A stretch of 64,000 nt of DNA, from positions 6,251,906-6,315,905 of the forward strand of contig NC_090968.1 in the NCBI RefSeq assembly GCF_040807025.1. The letters run 5' to 3'. The translations under genes and the position numbers were made by a program. Source of the stretch: Struthio camelus. Lineage: Eukaryota; Chordata; Aves; Struthioniformes; Struthionidae. Shown here piece after piece: positions 63,301 to 64,000 of this stretch. How positions within the stretch are numbered: the stretch's first letter is position 1; every line of letters begins with the position of its first letter. Under the pieces are notes generated by a model, which was given only the letters and a program-made list of their open reading frames with translations, ran no database searches and was not told the origin of the DNA.

Positions 63301-64000
63301 CCCTTCCCTTTTCAGAAAGGTGGTGCGAAGCCTGTTGATGCTTTAGGGAATTACAGTGTGTCCTGAGCAAAACAGATTGCTTCAAGTCTTATTTGTGACC
63401 CAAATATACAGTACTAAGACTGCAGACTTTTTTCCCCCCACCTTAAGGTGTTAAGTAGCTTTGAGAATGCAATTATTAAATGTTACTAACTCTAGCGTTT
63501 CTGTATTGTTTTAGTATTAGTGTAGCGTTTTAGTATTAAAACAGTAAATAGCACAGTAGTGACGTGTTTGATGTGAATTATGCTTCTTTTTAGGGCCCAC
63601 AGTTAGGTCTTTTGGCTGCCTTGTTAGTTGACACTGATTTTTTTTTTTTCTGAGGTAGAAATCTGGGTGGTGCCAATTTCTAAAACATAGAAGGAAGCCA
63701 AAAGTCAGCCAAACGATGTGTGGTGGTGGTTGTTGTCGTCAATTTTGTGTAAGCGATACTCTATTGCACTTTATTAATAGTATGTGGTGTGTCTCTGTCA
63801 TGATTTTGTTTGTCTTTCTCACACTAAAAAGGGAGGAGCCTTTCTCAAGGGAGGAGCACTGATCTACTGGTGAGGAGGTCTGGCTTTACAAAGCTTGTGA
63901 AATCCAGAGGAAGTCCTTTGATTGGCAGGGAAAATTGCTACGGACTTGACTTTGCATGCTGTAACCTCACCAGAGATTCACTTTGATGCTGCCTTATTTC

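Larger units (their letters stand above)
45521..64000 (+). other. Presumed first intron of the signal-peptide gene, start only; no further exon seen
   Basis: From the donor at 45521 the CpG-rich sequence fades by about 45,770 and AT-rich sequence continues to the window end. I looked for an acceptor followed by an open block coding for an extracellular domain and found none. Frames up to 143 codons (56,288-56,719, minus) and 131 codons (51,968-52,363, minus) are AT-rich and show no recognisable domain. Contents seen are two MIR-like fragments, a 2 x 35 bp tandem repeat at 57,261, short CTC, TTTG and homopolymer tracts, and a G-rich non-repetitive stretch at 52,540-52,740. An intron of at least 18 kb fits a large axon-guidance or receptor gene. 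Confidence 0.5.

Noticed and set aside
1..64000. tRNA, rRNA, CRISPR arrays, endogenous retrovirus LTR pairs, operon-like gene clusters
   Set aside because: Looked for and not seen; the window is ordinary gene-poor avian-type DNA with one gene start.

Overview
The window looks like vertebrate nuclear DNA, almost certainly from a bird. It is AT-rich and gene-poor, has no compact or operon-like coding, and carries two CR1 non-LTR retrotransposon copies. One of these keeps a readable CR1 reverse-transcriptase frame and the 8-bp 3' terminal repeats (ATTCTGTG type) typical of avian CR1. A few old MIR-like (CORE-SINE) remnants and many A/T homopolymer tracts complete the repeat content. Nearly all open frames elsewhere are short chance frames. 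I cannot name the species.

Layout. Positions 1 to about 39,100 are intergenic-looking sequence. They hold a decayed CR1 3' end (about 9,165-9,465), MIR-like fragments, short perfect palindromes, and two weakly supported candidate exons (22,553-22,611 and 30,694-30,801). A 5'-truncated CR1 on the minus strand lies at about 39,105-40,272. At 42,301-43,107 (minus) there is a run of protein-like but frame-broken sequence that may be a decayed retrocopy or pseudogene of unrecognised family. The only convincing gene start is a CpG island at about 45,010-45,760. It contains GC boxes, an inverted CCAAT box, a short uORF, a G-quadruplex-prone tract, and a first coding exon (45,433-45,520, plus strand) that encodes a signal peptide and ends at a consensus splice donor in phase 1. 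The signal peptide and its phase-1 break resemble the start of UNC5D (a netrin receptor with a very long first intron), but 29 residues are too few to be sure. The remaining ~18.5 kb (45,521-64,000) would be the start of intron 1. I found no second exon there.

Functionally the window appears to be the 5' end of one large secreted or membrane-protein gene plus about 45 kb of upstream sequence. Several non-repetitive blocks (35,530-36,120; 37,085-37,420; 52,540-52,740) have the look of conserved non-coding elements, which is only a visual impression. I saw no operon, CRISPR array, phage, tRNA or rRNA, and nothing I can defend as a new biological system.
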